The notes under the pieces are model-generated. The model worked only from the letters and a program-made list of their open reading frames with translations. It did not search any database and was not told the DNA's origin. A DNA stretch of 64,000 nt from Costus lasius (Eukaryota; Streptophyta; Magnoliopsida; Zingiberales; Costaceae): contig CM050447.1 in the NCBI GenBank assembly GCA_027563935.2, forward strand, positions 84,367,461 to 84,431,460. Reading direction: 5' to 3'. The translations under genes were made by a program, and so were the position numbers. Of this stretch, positions 1-11,726 are shown piece after piece. Within the stretch, counting starts at the first letter, position 1. Every line of letters begins with the position of its first letter.

Positions 1-1625
1 TGAAGTGCCTTGATATTTCGGCCTAGCTGATTTTGTACTTCATTTTTGAACTCTTTGAACTTGTCAAAAGATTCACTTTTATGTCTCATTAAATAGACAT
101 ACCCATACCTACTGAAATCATCAGTAAAGGTAATGAAGTACTGATAGCCACCTCTGGCATGTTTACTAAAAGGCCCACACACATCACTGTGTATAAGGTC
201 AAGTAAACCCGAAGCCCTTTGACCTTTGTGAGGAAAAGGAGACTTCGTCATTTTACCCATCAAACAAGCTTTGCATGTATCAATCTCCTCATAGGAGAAT
301 GATCCCAGCAGTCCATGTTCATGCAACCGCTAAATGCGCTTCTCGTTTATATGGCCTAAACGACTATGCCATAACAAGGTGCTGTCATCAGCATACTTGG
401 CTTTCTTATTATCAATGTTTTGTATAGAATTTTCCATGTCCAACATGTATAACCCATTGTTAATTGAACCAGTTGCATACACAATATTATCACGAGATAA
501 AACACACTTTGAAATATTGCATTCAAAGGCAAATCCTTTCCTGACAAGAGCAGGAATAGAGATAATATTCTTGGTAATACTCGGTACAAAATAACAATTG
601 TTCAATTCTAATACAACGCCAGATGGTAAAGAAATGAAATAGTCTCCTACAGCAACAGCAGCAACCCGTGCCCCGTTTCCAACTCGTAGGTCTACCTCAT
701 GCTGTCCCACCTGCCTTCTTCTCTTGAGTTCCTGCACATTTGAACAAATGTGAACTCCACATGCAGTGTCCAATACCCATGATATAGAAGAAGATAACAT
801 GACCTCAGTCACATATATACCTGAGCCAGAAGCGATGCTTCCCCTCTTATCTCCTTGGAGCGCTTTACAGTCCTTTTTCCAGTGACCCAGCTGGCCACAG
901 TGGAAACACCTGTTGTCCTTCGACCGCTTCACCTTCTGTTTCAGGGCCTTGCTGTAATTCTTGACAGGGGCCTTGCCCTTCTTCCCCTTCTTCTTGTTCC
1001 TAGAAGGAACCATCAAGACAGAGGTTGAAGGCTTACTCTTCAGAGTTTCCTCAGTGGTCAAGAGCATATTCAGCAGCTCTGCCGGCGTACAATCGATCTT
1101 GTTCATATTAAAGTTAATAATGAACGCATCGAAAGAAGGCGGAAGAGACTGTAGAATAATGTCCACAGCAAGCTCCTGGTTGACGGTATGCCCCAGTTTC
1201 TCTAGAGCCTCCTTGTGCCCAATCATCTTGAGCACATGAGCTCCCACTGGGCTCCCCTCAGCCAGTTTGCTCTGAAAGAAGAGCTTCGTCAGATTATAGC
1301 GCTCAGTCCTCGCCTGTGCAGCATACAGCATCTTGAGGTTCGCTATAATTTCTATAGCCGACATATCCTCATGCTGACGCTGCAGCGGTGGCGTCATAGA
1401 CGCTAGCATCAGGCAAGCGACATCAATGCTATCATTGACGTGCTTTTCGTAGGCATCCCGAACCGCCCTTGCGGCGTTCGGAGCGGGCTGCGGCGGTATC
1501 GCCGTCTCGAGGACATACAGTTTCCTCTCTGCCTTAAGAACAATCTTAAGGTGTCCGAACCAGTCAGAGAAGTTCGGCCCAGCAAACTTCTCCCTTTCCA
1601 GTAGGGATCGCACATTGAAGCTCAT
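1..1625 (-). pseudogene. Element A gag-pol polyprotein, 5' part, one nonsense codon
   Basis: The frame opens at the ATG at 1625 in the family's standard start context. It encodes Gag, the CCHC zinc knuckle (CFHCGQLGHWKKDC), the protease region with DTACGVHIC and the start of integrase (WHSRLGH). The frame stops at 330-332. There the family codon AAG (Lys, in the KRIKRL segment) is TAG, an A-to-T change. Downstream of the stop the same frame stays open to the edge of the window and still encodes integrase residues of the family type. This is a single point lesion with no frameshift in the visible part. Gag could still be made; integrase and reverse transcriptase would need readthrough or a helper. 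The rest of pol is out of view. Confidence 0.93.
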
Positions 1626-1818
1626 GGTGTTCGTTGCTGCAGGAATCTACAACAAGCAAGAACAGCAAGGTCAGTATCAATGTTTCAGAATCAATCCAGG
1701 ACTTAAGAAAGATTCTTTTCTCACTATTTTGTCTGACTGAAAAATCCAGTAAACAGTCTGAAAGAGTAAACACTCTTTTAGTGAGATGGGATCCAGATTT
1801 CATACTTGGTCTCCGCGT

Positions 1819-2165
1819 CCCGCTCAAGCGAGATAAGATGCACAGAGATGACAAGCACTAATTTCTGGTAGGCTGTCCCAGCCAATCGCCAACCCGTGCG
1901 ATTCCCCTTCATCTTGGCAATCCAGCAGACTGTGCCAACTGAGTTGGTACAACACAGTCTCTGATCCCAGAGATGGCTGCCTCCATGTGCTACCATATGC
2001 GCCACATATGTAGTCTACATGGTCAAGCTGACCTGACCTACTCCCTGGACCACCACGTGCTATGCTGAGCAACGAGAGGGGATAAATCCCAACTCTGTAA
2101 CACGCAGGTGAAATCCAGCACCGTCTGAAGATAGATGGACGTGCCCACTGAGTGGGTTCAACACG
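1819..2165 (-). other. Element A three-hairpin leader module
   Basis: Hairpin 1 is outer stem CGTG/CACG (2140-2143, 2162-2165) around CCCAC/GTGGG. Hairpin 2 is AGACTGTG/CACAGTCT (1927-1934, 1953-1960) around CCAAC/GTTGG. Hairpin 3 pairs 1819-1823 with 1828-1832. All are also present in B, C and D; E keeps only hairpin 3. Stems are seen in the sequence; function is inferred. Confidence 0.6.
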
Positions 2166-2543
2166 GCTCCAACGATAGTCAGAAAGGTGAGGTTTCGCGT
2201 CAGAAGGCTTACGAGCTTGATATGTTAGCGTTGGATTTTAACGGTCTTTTATCTTCTTACTATCAGGCATGTCCTATGGCTATAGCAGAAGATAAACATA
2301 AATATGCAATTCTAATTATTAGCAATAAGTAGAAAGCATGATCTTATGTGGTAAAAGCCCATGAACCCTAGTAAGACCTTAATATTACTTAAGTCTTCAC
2401 TTGAGCTTCATTGCATCTCATCTGGTCCAACCCAGTGCCCTAGCGCCAAGAGCACCTCAGGTGCACCACCAGGTGAATGCCCCTTTTGGATGTGTGCCTT
2501 TGTTCTTGTCTAATCAAAGTACATTTGATCTATCTAGACAAGG

Positions 2544-2638
2544 TTGACTCGCAGGTCAACAACATATTATAAATTAAGTACAATGTGATTCGCAGATCAC
2601 AAATTAATTTACAATTTTTAAGTCCAGGCACGCAGGCC
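2544..2638 (-). other. Element A CUGCGN-loop hairpin triplet
   Basis: Three short inverted repeats have stems TTGAC/GTCAA (2544-2559), GTGAT/ATCAC (2585-2600) and GGC/GCC (2627-2638). On the element's sense strand all three have the loop CTGCG followed by A or T. The same triplet is present in B, C, D and E. Confidence 0.65.
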
Positions 2639-3245
2639 CCAGCACAGCACACAATTGGGCAACCCACATAAGACTAAATAAACAAGCATATGGTTCAATC
2701 AACATGTGATCCAATCATCTTGAAATTAAAAGTTTTGAAAACCCCATGGCATCAATTTTAATTTCCTTATGAGCCCTACAACCTTACAATGGTCCATTGA
2801 TGGGGATCCACTCATCCATCTAGTTAGATCCTTTGCCCTTGCATGCACCGAGTCCTAACTGACCCGAGTTGACCTAATGGTCAACCATGCATGCCCCAAG
2901 GGCTGAACTACCCCCATGAGTTTTGGCAAGCGGGTGTGACCCCGGGCCTAACTCAAGTGTGTTCAGTAGTGTCTCAACCAGACCTCGCTACACGCCCTAG
3001 ATGCAGTCAACCTATAGCCACCTTGTGCTTGCGCATAGGTGCTATCAGGTTAACCCATCTGAGCTGTCAGATGGTCTGATCAGACTTGGATCTAACCTAG
3101 TGGTGACTTCAACCCCATCAACCCATCTAAGGGTTTAATGTAGTGGCACCTTAGATCTAATTAAGCGCGCGAGATGTAAGTTTTAGAAAAACCTTAGAAC
3201 ATGCGCAATCATACAAACAAACAACATGCTTGCATATAACCCTTA

Positions 3246-3430
3246 GATCTAAGGGGGTCCCCTTCAAGGGGGAGCGCAAACTTTAGGGGGTCCCCTTCAA
3301 GGGGGAGCGCATACTTCATATAAGCAAAGCATGATACAAGCGCAACTTCATGTAAGCAAAGCATGATACAAGCGCAACTTCATGTAAGCAAAGCATGATA
3401 CAAGCGCAACTTCATGTAAGCAAAGCATGC
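3246..3430 (-). repeat. Tandem repeats at the start of element A's leader
   Basis: Two adjacent arrays. The first is about two copies of a 32-bp unit containing GGGGGTCCCCTTCAAGG (about 3250-3312). The second is about 3.5 copies of a 32-bp unit containing CTTCATGTAAGCAAAGCATG (about 3312-3430). The first unit, reverse-complemented, resembles the last bases of the LTRs of C and E (GCGCTCCCCCTTGAAGGGGA), so it may derive from an LTR end. D has a similar but shorter block at about 35336-35395. Confidence 0.8.
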
Positions 3431-3495
3431 CTCAAGTAAAAGTAAGCGCAACATGAGGATCACATCAGCAAACATAATAGCATGCATAGAGCCTA

Positions 3496-3507
3496 GCTCT
3501 GATACCA
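3496..3507 (-). other. Element A primer-binding site (initiator tRNA-Met type)
   Basis: The reverse complement reads TGGTATCAGAGC, complementary to the 3' end of plant initiator tRNA-Met. It lies two bases inside the LTR end. Confidence 0.92.
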
Positions 3508-3509
3508 AT

Positions 3510-5208
3510 TGAAGGAACCCCTAATCATAAGGGGGCAAAACCCTAAGCATGGCGCTAATGTAAAATATGCAAGCGGAAGCAAGGGTTCAAGATCATTTGC
3601 ATGCCATATGTTCAACTCTAATCGATTGAATAGATTGAGATAAAAATCATACCAACGCCATATGCTTGGAAGTCGGCTTGGATAAAGAGAACAAAGTAGA
3701 TCTCCTCCACAAGTTCACACACAAGGTGAAGATGCTTACTCCTTGCGGTCTCTTGTGCTAGCAAGACACCCAAGCCTTCAAGTGTCGAATGGAAGGGGAT
3801 GATGAACCTCTTGGCCGAGAGCTCCTCTCGCTCAACCTCTCCTTCTCTTCGTCAATCACCACCCAACCAAAGTCGAATGCGTTGAAGAGAAGAGAGCAAA
3901 CGCATATGCGTTTTTGGCATTGAAGTGAGTGAAACCGGCCCTTGATGACTTTCCATAAATGGAAGCTCATCAAGTCCATGCGCTCAACTCAACCCAAACG
4001 CATTTTAGGATTGAACCATGCGTTCACCATTGTGAACCGGTTCAAGCCAAAATGTCAAATCGGCTTTGGTTCAACAAACCAAACCGAAATAGCTCTAGCC
4101 ACTTGGTCTAGACCAAATTGAACCCCCAAGGCTCATGATCTAACCATTCATCATCTGATGCCCTTGATCTCTCCGATCTAGCATCACCTCTCTCGATCGA
4201 AGCTTACCGATCTCAAGTCCTAATCAATCAAACATGATCAGACCAGATCTCACTTACAATCAGAGATTAAATCCCTTTAATCTGAACTCAAAGAATCCAG
4301 TCCATACGATCTGACTCAAGTAAGCCATATCACCAAATTGTGCGACCCTGAGGGTTTCCTCTAAATGTCGGTAACGATAACTTACGTTATCACGATCAGT
4401 GAGGGGTATCTAGCAACACATCACTGTCTCCCGATATAAAGGAAAGAGTCTTCCAAGACTACTCCCAAACCATAGCACAAGTGTGACTCAATTCACAAGG
4501 CATACATGTGTCCTTTGCCACTGGATGTTCTTATTGGACAAGCGGGTCAAGCTTGTAACTCCAATACGATGAGCATGATTAGATCAGATGCACATAGTCA
4601 TCTGGGTATGGCCATACACTATCTCAATCATCTCATATAGGGGGGCCCTTAGAACACCACACTCCTTAAACAAGGAGACGGCAATCCTATGTCTATCACT
4701 AGTGCCCTAACCTGATTCAAGCTCACCATCCAAGATAGTCTATAATCATTATATTTCAAATGATATTGAACTACCTCAAGACAATGACAATCATCATTTA
4801 GAAACACAAGTGATCTCAAGTCAGAGGACATGTGCCACTTGCTGCTTACAAGGATCATTCACATTGTGACAAGCAATGGAATATCCCAGTAGGGTCTGTC
4901 CAGTACATCCAATGTACCCATGAGTCTACATCTTATTCCATGCTCGAAGCATCCTATAAGATTAGCACTTATATTAGTCTCAATCATATCAAGGCTGTCT
5001 CATGTTCACCAAGATATCTCGACTAAGGACATATAGCCTGTTAGCCTAGCTGAACAGCTTTGAGACATTATTCAGAAGTACACTTATTACAGCAGATAAG
5101 GTAACAACCTGAATAACAACCATGCCTTTTATAAACATAAGAGTTTATTACATGATACTTATACAATCCCAAGGCCTCAAACATTAGCCTTAAGGGCATA
5201 CCCCAACA
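3510..5208 (-). repeat. Element A 5' LTR (1699 bp)
   Basis: It is bounded by TG...CA, with TGTTGGGGTATGCCC at 5208 reading leftward and the other end next to the PBS. A TATA-like TTTATAAAAGG lies about 75 bp from its start. The 28-nt block shared with other LTRs is at 4398-4425. The partner LTR is outside the window, so its age cannot be measured. Confidence 0.93.
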
Positions 5209-6947
5209 ATAAGTCATGTAGAGACATGGATGACCAATAGTAGGATTTGCCCCTTCCTTATTGGAAGCATGATATCCACTCGGGGCGCCCCACCTTATTG
5301 GTGCATGACAGGAGAGTGTGGCCACACTTGTTGAGTCATGACCAATGCATTGGATAATAAACTTGAGACTAATCCAATGGCAGGATATCAGCTTAGGCAA
5401 AGGGATCTGTAATGCAATAGGAATCCTCGTTGTTTGTTAGGAGTTGTTGCCATAATGACTTAAGTCCTATGACATGGGAAGTAGTGATGTGTTGCTAGAT
5501 ACCCCTCACTACTTATGATGTTTACATCATTGCCATCGTCATATGGATCCTACGGGGTCACACGCAATAGACTCTTGACGTTGCTCTAATCAGAAGCCTT
5601 AGTATCAAGTTATTGGATAACTTGGATCAATTTGGAAGATTTCATCAGCGCCACTGGGCCTGATGAGTTGGAAGAAAGTTATTGGAGCCAAACTTCATTT
5701 TTGACAGGTTGACCCGAAATTGACCTAGATTGGTCACATTTGGATTAGGGTTGCATTGGATTAGATCCAATGGCTTAATCAACCCACGCCATGAAGTTTG
5801 GGCTAGCTCATTATCCAATGAGGCCCAATAATTAGTTGTGATGAAGAGGAATTGGCTTAAAAGGGTATAATGGGGAGAAATCTCACCCCATTGGCGCCTA
5901 GGGGCATAATGGGGTGAGGGAGGCGCCTTTGCTTCATTGTGGAAGTAAAGGGCGCCTAGCCCTTCTTCCTTGGATGGAATACTTGCTTCTAAGGCAAGTC
6001 TTGGGGCTGATATGGCTTGAGAACTTTTATGGGAAGTTCCTAGGCGCATATGGATATAGGGAAGAGGTATATGGTAATGTCTTGGAGACTTACCTTACTT
6101 CAAACCCTAGTTTCTCCCAAGACACCACTCTAGCCGAATTCTTCATGCATGTTGCGCCTAGCCACTTAGCCTTTGATGGTAAGAATGCATTTGAGACATG
6201 TCTTGGGCTGATATAGTGCTTGGACAAATATGGATAGGTTGAATGAGGTTTATGGCAAAGTCTTGGAGACTTTCCTTACCTCAAGACTCCTTCATCCTAG
6301 CCATACACTTGGCATAATCCTAGCTCTTGCCCAAACCACCTCTAGTCCTATTTATAGGACCCATTATCGCCCTCTCTAGATGATGAACACTTGGAGACGT
6401 GAACACACATAGAGGGGCGAAAGCAAGGGCAAAGGGTGACAACATCAAAGTGGCGCAACCCTTCTTCCAACAAGTGACCGCAAGTCTTCTCCTTCCTCTC
6501 CTCTTGGCGTGATTTGGAGAAGGACTTAGTGGCGCAATTTCCCCTTAATCTTCCTCAAGACCAAAACTCATATTCTCCCTCTTCTCTTGGAGTAAAGAGG
6601 ATAAGGAGTTGGCGGCATCTTCCTTGCACTTGGCGCATGAACCTTGGAGGTGGTGCAAGAAGAGTGAAGGAACCCTAAGGCTCGATTCTCTTCCCGAGGC
6701 TAGCACCGAGCGTGGAAGGGAGCAACGATCAAGGAGTCGACGCGTGGATACTTTTAGAGGGCGAACACTTGGGCGCCTTCAACATGGCTTTGACATCTAG
6801 ACAAGCAAAAGAGGTACATCTCTAACACATCCTTGTGTCTTCTCTCTCTCATGGATCCTTGGGAAAGGAATGTGTTTCGGGTGTAATGCTTCTTCCACTG
6901 CGTCCTGGGACTGCAAAATTTTAAATTACACCTGGCATTCCCTAACA
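5209..6947 (+). repeat. Element F 5' LTR, right part
   Basis: It matches 12211-13947 with about 1.7 percent differences and one short indel near 6538. It begins at the ATAAG duplication made by element A and ends CCCTAACA just before the PBS. The ORFs inside it are repeat sequence, not genes. Confidence 0.93.
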
Positions 6948-6948
6948 G

Positions 6949-6960
6949 TGGTATCAGAGC
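6949..6960 (+). other. Element F primer-binding site
   Basis: TGGTATCAGAGC lies one base after the LTR end and is complementary to initiator tRNA-Met. Confidence 0.93.
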
Positions 6961-7444
6961 TACTTGCGAGAAACACAAGGTGTACGTTTGCTTGTGTGAA
7001 AATTTTTTGAAAATTTTTCGTTCATCCATGCGCGTTTAACCTAGAAGTCGCTTTCATCCAAACTTCTTTCATCAATTTTAATGGCCAAAATTTGGATTGT
7101 GTTTATGATGGATTTAAGACCAAAGGCGCACGTTGTTTTGTCAAGTAGGACGGGCATTGTGTCTTCGGACTGGCCTGGTCTCTTGATCTGACAAAATTGC
7201 CAGCCGATAGGGTCCATGAAATCATCATGAAACTTGATCCCAATTTTAGCATAAATTTGATTAAGAGAGTGCTTTGGATGGAGTTGGCGCATAAGGGGAT
7301 AAAATTTGATTATTACAGTTTTTCAAATTTTATATATGCGCCACTTGTCTCTTCCATGGGTTGATATGGTCATAGTGAGTGCCCTCCTGTGTTGTGATGT
7401 GGAAGCATGTTTCCAGCTGTGATGAATGCTTGTAAAATCTTTCT

Positions 7445-7460
7445 ACCACCTGCGTGTGGT
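7445..7460 (+). other. Element F CUGCGU-loop hairpin
   Basis: Five base pairs, ACCAC/GTGGT, enclose CTGCGT. The stem length and loop match the A-E hairpins, but the stem sequence is different. Confidence 0.55.
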
Positions 7461-7937
7461 TCTCCCCTTCTTAATGTAAAATTTTCATCTTTCCTTAGAA
7501 TAGATGTAGAATTGTTTACATGAGATAGGTTAAGGTTCATCAAAGACAACAAGGTGTCTTCTTCAACCGATATCAGAGTGGCGCCAGCCTTGGAAGCTTG
7601 GTGATGGACTTGCGGCTGAAGGAAGGACACTTGCTTTCGGCTTCTGGCATGGGCTGATTTGCTTCAGGGACTCGCAACCCTTGGATGCACAATAACATGT
7701 CACATGGCTCGTGACAAGTTATGTGTATGAAAAGGGCTATGACCATATCGACCAAAATAGCATGCCTGTGATGGTTTATTATTTTGTCCATAGCATGCCT
7801 ATGATGTTTTTCCTTTGCTGCCATAACCATAGGAAAACTACATGCTAGAAAAGAATAAAACAAACATGCAAAACTCTCAATACAATATCAAGTCGATAGC
7901 CTTCTAATGCGTAGCCCTCATCAAACTATCGATCGGT

Positions 7938-8294
7938 GGTGTTGTGAACTATTTCCCACCCTCGTGGGACACACCCACTTATCTTTAGAAGGTGTGTGGT
8001 GACAATGATTTCCCCAGTCCAGTTTTAACCTGGGCGTGCCTTCGCAAGGAAATTTGTTGGCCCTGGGCATAACGATTAGGAACAGACTTGACTAGTTTTT
8101 CATACGTCATTAACATGATGAATTACTAGAGGCAGCTGTTGAGAGGATAGGGTTTTGTGTTGTATCCAACCCTCGCTAGACACAAGGCGCCTAGTCTGTC
8201 TCAACAAAGAGGAATTGTGCATGGATCAATTGGCTGGCATGCCTACCTAAGGAAGCATGAGACTCTCTGTGCATCTCAACTCACCCTCGTGAGT
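7938..8294 (+). other. Element F three-hairpin leader module
   Basis: Hairpin 1 has GGTGT/ACACC around TCCCAC/GTGGGA (7954-7969). Hairpin 2 has TTGTGT/ACACAA (8155-8160, 8180-8185). Hairpin 3 has ACTCAC/GTGAGT (8279-8294). Order, flanking motifs and distance to gag match the module in A-D, but the stems differ in sequence and still pair. Confidence 0.6.
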
Positions 8295-8476
8295 CGCGGA
8301 GACCTTATGTGAAATTAGGAACCTACTCACCTATTTCCATGTTGAGTTAGAGAGTTCTCAACTTGTTTTTGAAGTAGTGGGAGCATAGCATTTAATTTAA
8401 AGTCCTTATTAAATGCTTTATCATTGTACTTACTTTACTTATTTGCTTATTGTAGAAGGCATCTCCTGATCTAAGA

Positions 8477-9150
8477 TTGAAACTTTATAAACATAAACTG
8501 GATGGGACAAATTGGACAAAATGGTTCAAGATTTTGTCCAAGATACTGAAACAAGAAAATAAGGTGCATGTTCTTGAAAGACCTCGATCCCAGCCCAGTG
8601 TGTATTTCACTAATGACTGGGAATGGAATGTCTATCTTGAACATTGTGAAGATAACGAACAGTACACTGCTCTTGTCTTAGAGTGCATGACCCCAGAGGT
8701 CAAGGTTGAATGTGATGAGATGGGGATCTATGATCTAATCATACATCTCAAAGGTCTCTTCACACCATGCTCTATAGACAATGATCAGGAGAGTTCTGTT
8801 GGATCTTCATAATGTGTGCCTGAATCTGAGAAAGACCATGGTTCTGTATCTTCGAAGCTAATACTTCGGAAGACTGGGAATGCATGGGTATTTCGAAGAG
8901 GATTGATGGCCAAGAAGAGCATGGCAAAGAGGAAGGGATGTAATCCATCCGCTTCAGGTATTGTGTTACCGAGGTCTTTTGTCTACTTCTTATTCATGGG
9001 TACTGGGTACCGTATGTGAGGCTCACATATGTTTTACATGTGCAGGAGCTCAAAAGAAGTAGGAAGAAGAGGCTTGATGGGATCGACTCTCGGGTAAGGC
9101 ACGGAGCATTGGATGCTGCTGTTGATATCATCTCACTGCCTTGAAGACTT
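8477..9150 (+). pseudogene. Element F gag/protease remnant
   Basis: The 111-codon frame at 8477-8812 resembles the Gag N-terminus of copia elements, with LDGTNWTKWFKILSKIL and VLECMTPEV. After LKGLF the central Gag and the zinc knuckle are missing, apart from low-similarity sequence in the short frame 8816-9019. Around 9043-9140 the translation again matches the post-protease segment seen in B (QELKRSR..., ISLP). The segment is therefore internally deleted and broken by stops, and no functional Gag or protease can be made from it. Confidence 0.8.
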
Positions 9151-11715
9151 TATATAGAACTTTGCTATTATGTATCAGCTTATGTATTAGAACATCATTC
9201 CTTTTGGAAAGGACTTCAGTTTGAAATAATGAATAATACTTTTCTTTAATCGGAGATGTTCTATTGAAGTGATACAATTGATAATAGTCTGTGGTTCTAT
9301 ATGTGACACAAGATCAGATCTAATGATTCAATCCTCATATAGCATTGTCTCTTGAACCATAGAACAATGGTCACATCCAAAGGTCCATAGGACTATTGGG
9401 ATCATTGTCCTTTCAGGATTATGATACATGTGAGCCTAGTTCAAAGGAACAATGTGACAGATGCTGCCTTCACCGAAAAGGGTGGAAAGAGTAGTGACTT
9501 GTTGGATCTATTACATAGCAATGTAAGTGGACCCATGTAAACAAGCACTAAGTGGAGTTATATACTACATTAGGTGTGGGTATGCCTTACGCAACCCAAA
9601 AACTTTGGAAAAATCCAAGAAGTTCACAAATGAAGTATTGAGTCGAATTGAAGGATCTATTAAAGCACCTTGATTGGATCAAGATGATTAGTGGAGAATT
9701 TGATGACTGTCCTAAGAAGTGTGGAGTTATCTCACAGCTTACTTAGTACACCACTATGTGGTGAATTTCAAAGAAAGAAAGAGGAACACATTGGATGTGG
9801 TTCCATCTTTGAATAGTCATGCAAATATACTACTATGATGCCATGCAAACAGATGTACTGCTACTCCATAAGAAAATGTCTAATTTAGCTTTTGAGTTGT
9901 GAACTGCAAATATCCCATTTCTTCAATGGAATTGGAAATGTAATATGCAGTAATTCAAAAGTATATATTTGTGGTGCACTATAGAGTGCTAATTCTATCC
10001 CATGGAGAACAAAATATTTGTTGCTCAAACTGCTGTCTCTCTTGAGAAAGTATTTCTTTTGAAATAAGCTAGTGGGAGTAGATCTGATTTGGACAAGGTC
10101 CAGAATCAACCACAATATAATTAGACACAGATGGCGAGCAAAATCTCACATACAGGTTGAAAGTCAGCTTGAGGTTCAAGTAACACAGGAACCACATAAG
10201 TCTGGATCGATTCGATATGCTGAGCATGATGAATTTTTCGTCAAGCATGAACCTAAGACTCATGAGGATATGGAAACGATCGGTGGACCAGATTCCAAGA
10301 AATGGCTAAGGGCCATAAGAACCATAATGGACTCCATGTCTGCAAATCAAGTCTGGGACTTGGATGAGCTGCCAAAAGGGGTAATTCCCACAGGCTATAA
10401 ATAAATCTTCTAGGAAGATGGACATGGAAGGTAACATTGTTACTTTAGAAGGCAAGCTAGTGAATAATGATTTCAGGCAAATCCACTTGGTGGATAATGA
10501 TGAAATTTTCACCAATAGCTGAGCTTTAAGTCCATTAGGAATCTGCTTGTTATAATTGCATGATCAATTATGGCATCTTGTTATGATAACTGCTTTTCTT
10601 GCATGGACATCTGAAAGATATCTATAAGGAAATAGCCAAAAGGTTCTCATATCAAGGCCATATAGATATGCATGATATTACGCAAGCATGGTTGAAAAAG
10701 CCTGTGTTTACAAGAAGATCAGTGGGAGCACCTTAATAGTATTTCTTGTTCTAGATGATTAATGATATTCTTCTCACATAGAATGACATCTCAGCTCTTC
10801 ACATGGTGAAGAAAAGGTTTGATATGTATTTCGAGAAGAATGATCTAGGGAATGATGCCTGCATCCTAGGCATGAGGATCTATAGATAGAGATCCAAGAA
10901 AGTCATTGCCCTTTAGTCAATCTATGTTCATCCAAGAGTTTCTGGAGAGGTTTATATTGGATGATTCCAAATATTAATACCTTCCAGGAAGATATGGTCT
11001 GATTCTCTCAAAGATCTTGTGTCCTTTGACACAGATGGAGAGTAATAACATGGATCTAAAATCCTGATACATGGTGTGTAGGATGGATCTTGATTTGAAT
11101 AACATACTCAAGACCATTTGTGGAGCATAGCCAGCAAGTTTCAATCAGATCTTAGTGTTTAAACACTAGATAGCTGTGAAAGCAATCCTTATATATATAC
11201 TTGGGAAGTATAAAGGATTGGAGTCTAGTCTATGATAGACAGGAAAGAATTTTGTGTACAAGGGTACACTGACACTTCGTTCCAGTCTAGTGACTATTGA
11301 TCACAGCCAGGATTTGCACTTTGCCTTGTTATGGTGTTGTATGCTGAAAGAGCATTATGCAAACCAAAGTGGCAAGATTCTACAAATAAGGCTGAGTACA
11401 TTGCAGCTCCTTGTGGCAGCCAAGGAGGCAGCTTCATTCATTTGAACTTGATCTAGTTCATAGTGCTTGATGGTCCAGTATAGTTATTACTGGGACCATA
11501 GCATAGGAGAAGGAACTTAATGCTCAAGTATGTACTGCAGTATATCATCTGATCTTAGAGATCATGGACAATGATGATGATCAAATTTGTTAAAATAAAC
11601 ACAGATAGCAATCTGGAAAAACCCACTGACCTAGCCTCTGGCGCAGCGGAAGCTAAATGGGTCATACTAGAGACATTGGAACTGACTAAACACCAGTTGT
11701 CCTTAGTCTTAGTGC
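9151..11715 (+). pseudogene. Element F pol remnant (integrase, RT, RNase H)
   Basis: Fragments align in order with B's polyprotein in changing frames. Near 9500-9530 is LLDLLHSNVSGPM-like integrase core. Near 9725 is GVISQLT-like and near 9770 ERRNRTLLD-like sequence. The longest open piece, 10072-10404, contains the linker and RT start (MDSMSANQVWDL). An RNase H-like GYTDTSFQS is near 11262, and the C-terminal end near 11640-11700. Stops and shifts occur throughout, including TAA and TAG right after GVIPTGYK near 10402. It is clearly a decayed copia pol with no usable frame. Confidence 0.85.
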
Positions 11716-11726
11716 AAGTGGGAGAT
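11716..11726 (+). other. Element F polypurine tract
   Basis: AAGTGGGAGAT lies immediately before the 3' LTR. The same sequence precedes the 3' LTRs of B, C and E. Confidence 0.85.

Larger units (their letters stand above)
1626..3495 (-). other. Element A untranslated leader
   Basis: This is the non-coding leader between primer-binding site and gag. On the minus strand it carries three CUGCGN-loop hairpins (2544-2638) and a three-hairpin module (1819-2165), both shared with other copies. Next to the PBS are two tandem-repeat blocks (3246-3430). It ends just before gag with a TTGTAG 3'-splice-site-like motif. Short ORFs here are not convincing genes. Confidence 0.8.
1..5208 (-). mobile_element. 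Element A: Ty1/copia retrotransposon, 5' part, runs off the left edge
   Basis: Read on the minus strand, this holds a 5' LTR (5208 to 3510), a primer-binding site, a leader of about 1.9 kb and the first part of gag-pol, which leaves the window in the integrase. It belongs to the same family as B, C, D and E. The bases just outside its LTR, ATAAG at 5209-5213, occur once in the uninterrupted 3' LTR of element F at 12211-12215. A therefore inserted into F's 5' LTR with a 5-bp target duplication, and the other copy lies beyond the left edge. A's leader resembles D's more than those of B, C and E. Confidence 0.93.
6961..8476 (+). other. Element F untranslated leader with structured hairpins
   Basis: This non-coding leader is about 1.5 kb. 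It has a hairpin with stem ACCAC/GTGGT and loop CTGCGT at 7445-7460, the same loop as the hairpin triplet of A-E. It has a three-hairpin module at 7938-8294. Its last bases are a pyrimidine-rich stretch ending TTGTAG (about 8440-8456), resembling a 3' splice site. The leader of element I is recognisably homologous, for example around 7106-7220 and 61797-61920. Confidence 0.75.

Noticed and set aside
4649..5400. Recurrent 60-110 codon ORFs in the LTRs of A-E (for example 4832-5026, 29425-29619, 53677-53871)
   Set aside because: They recur only because the LTR recurs, lie on either strand and show no protein-level signature.
5914..6216. A 100-codon ORF in F's LTR, repeated at 12916-13218, as a possible gene pair
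   Set aside because: The two are the two LTRs of one element; duplication comes from LTR identity, not from gene duplication.
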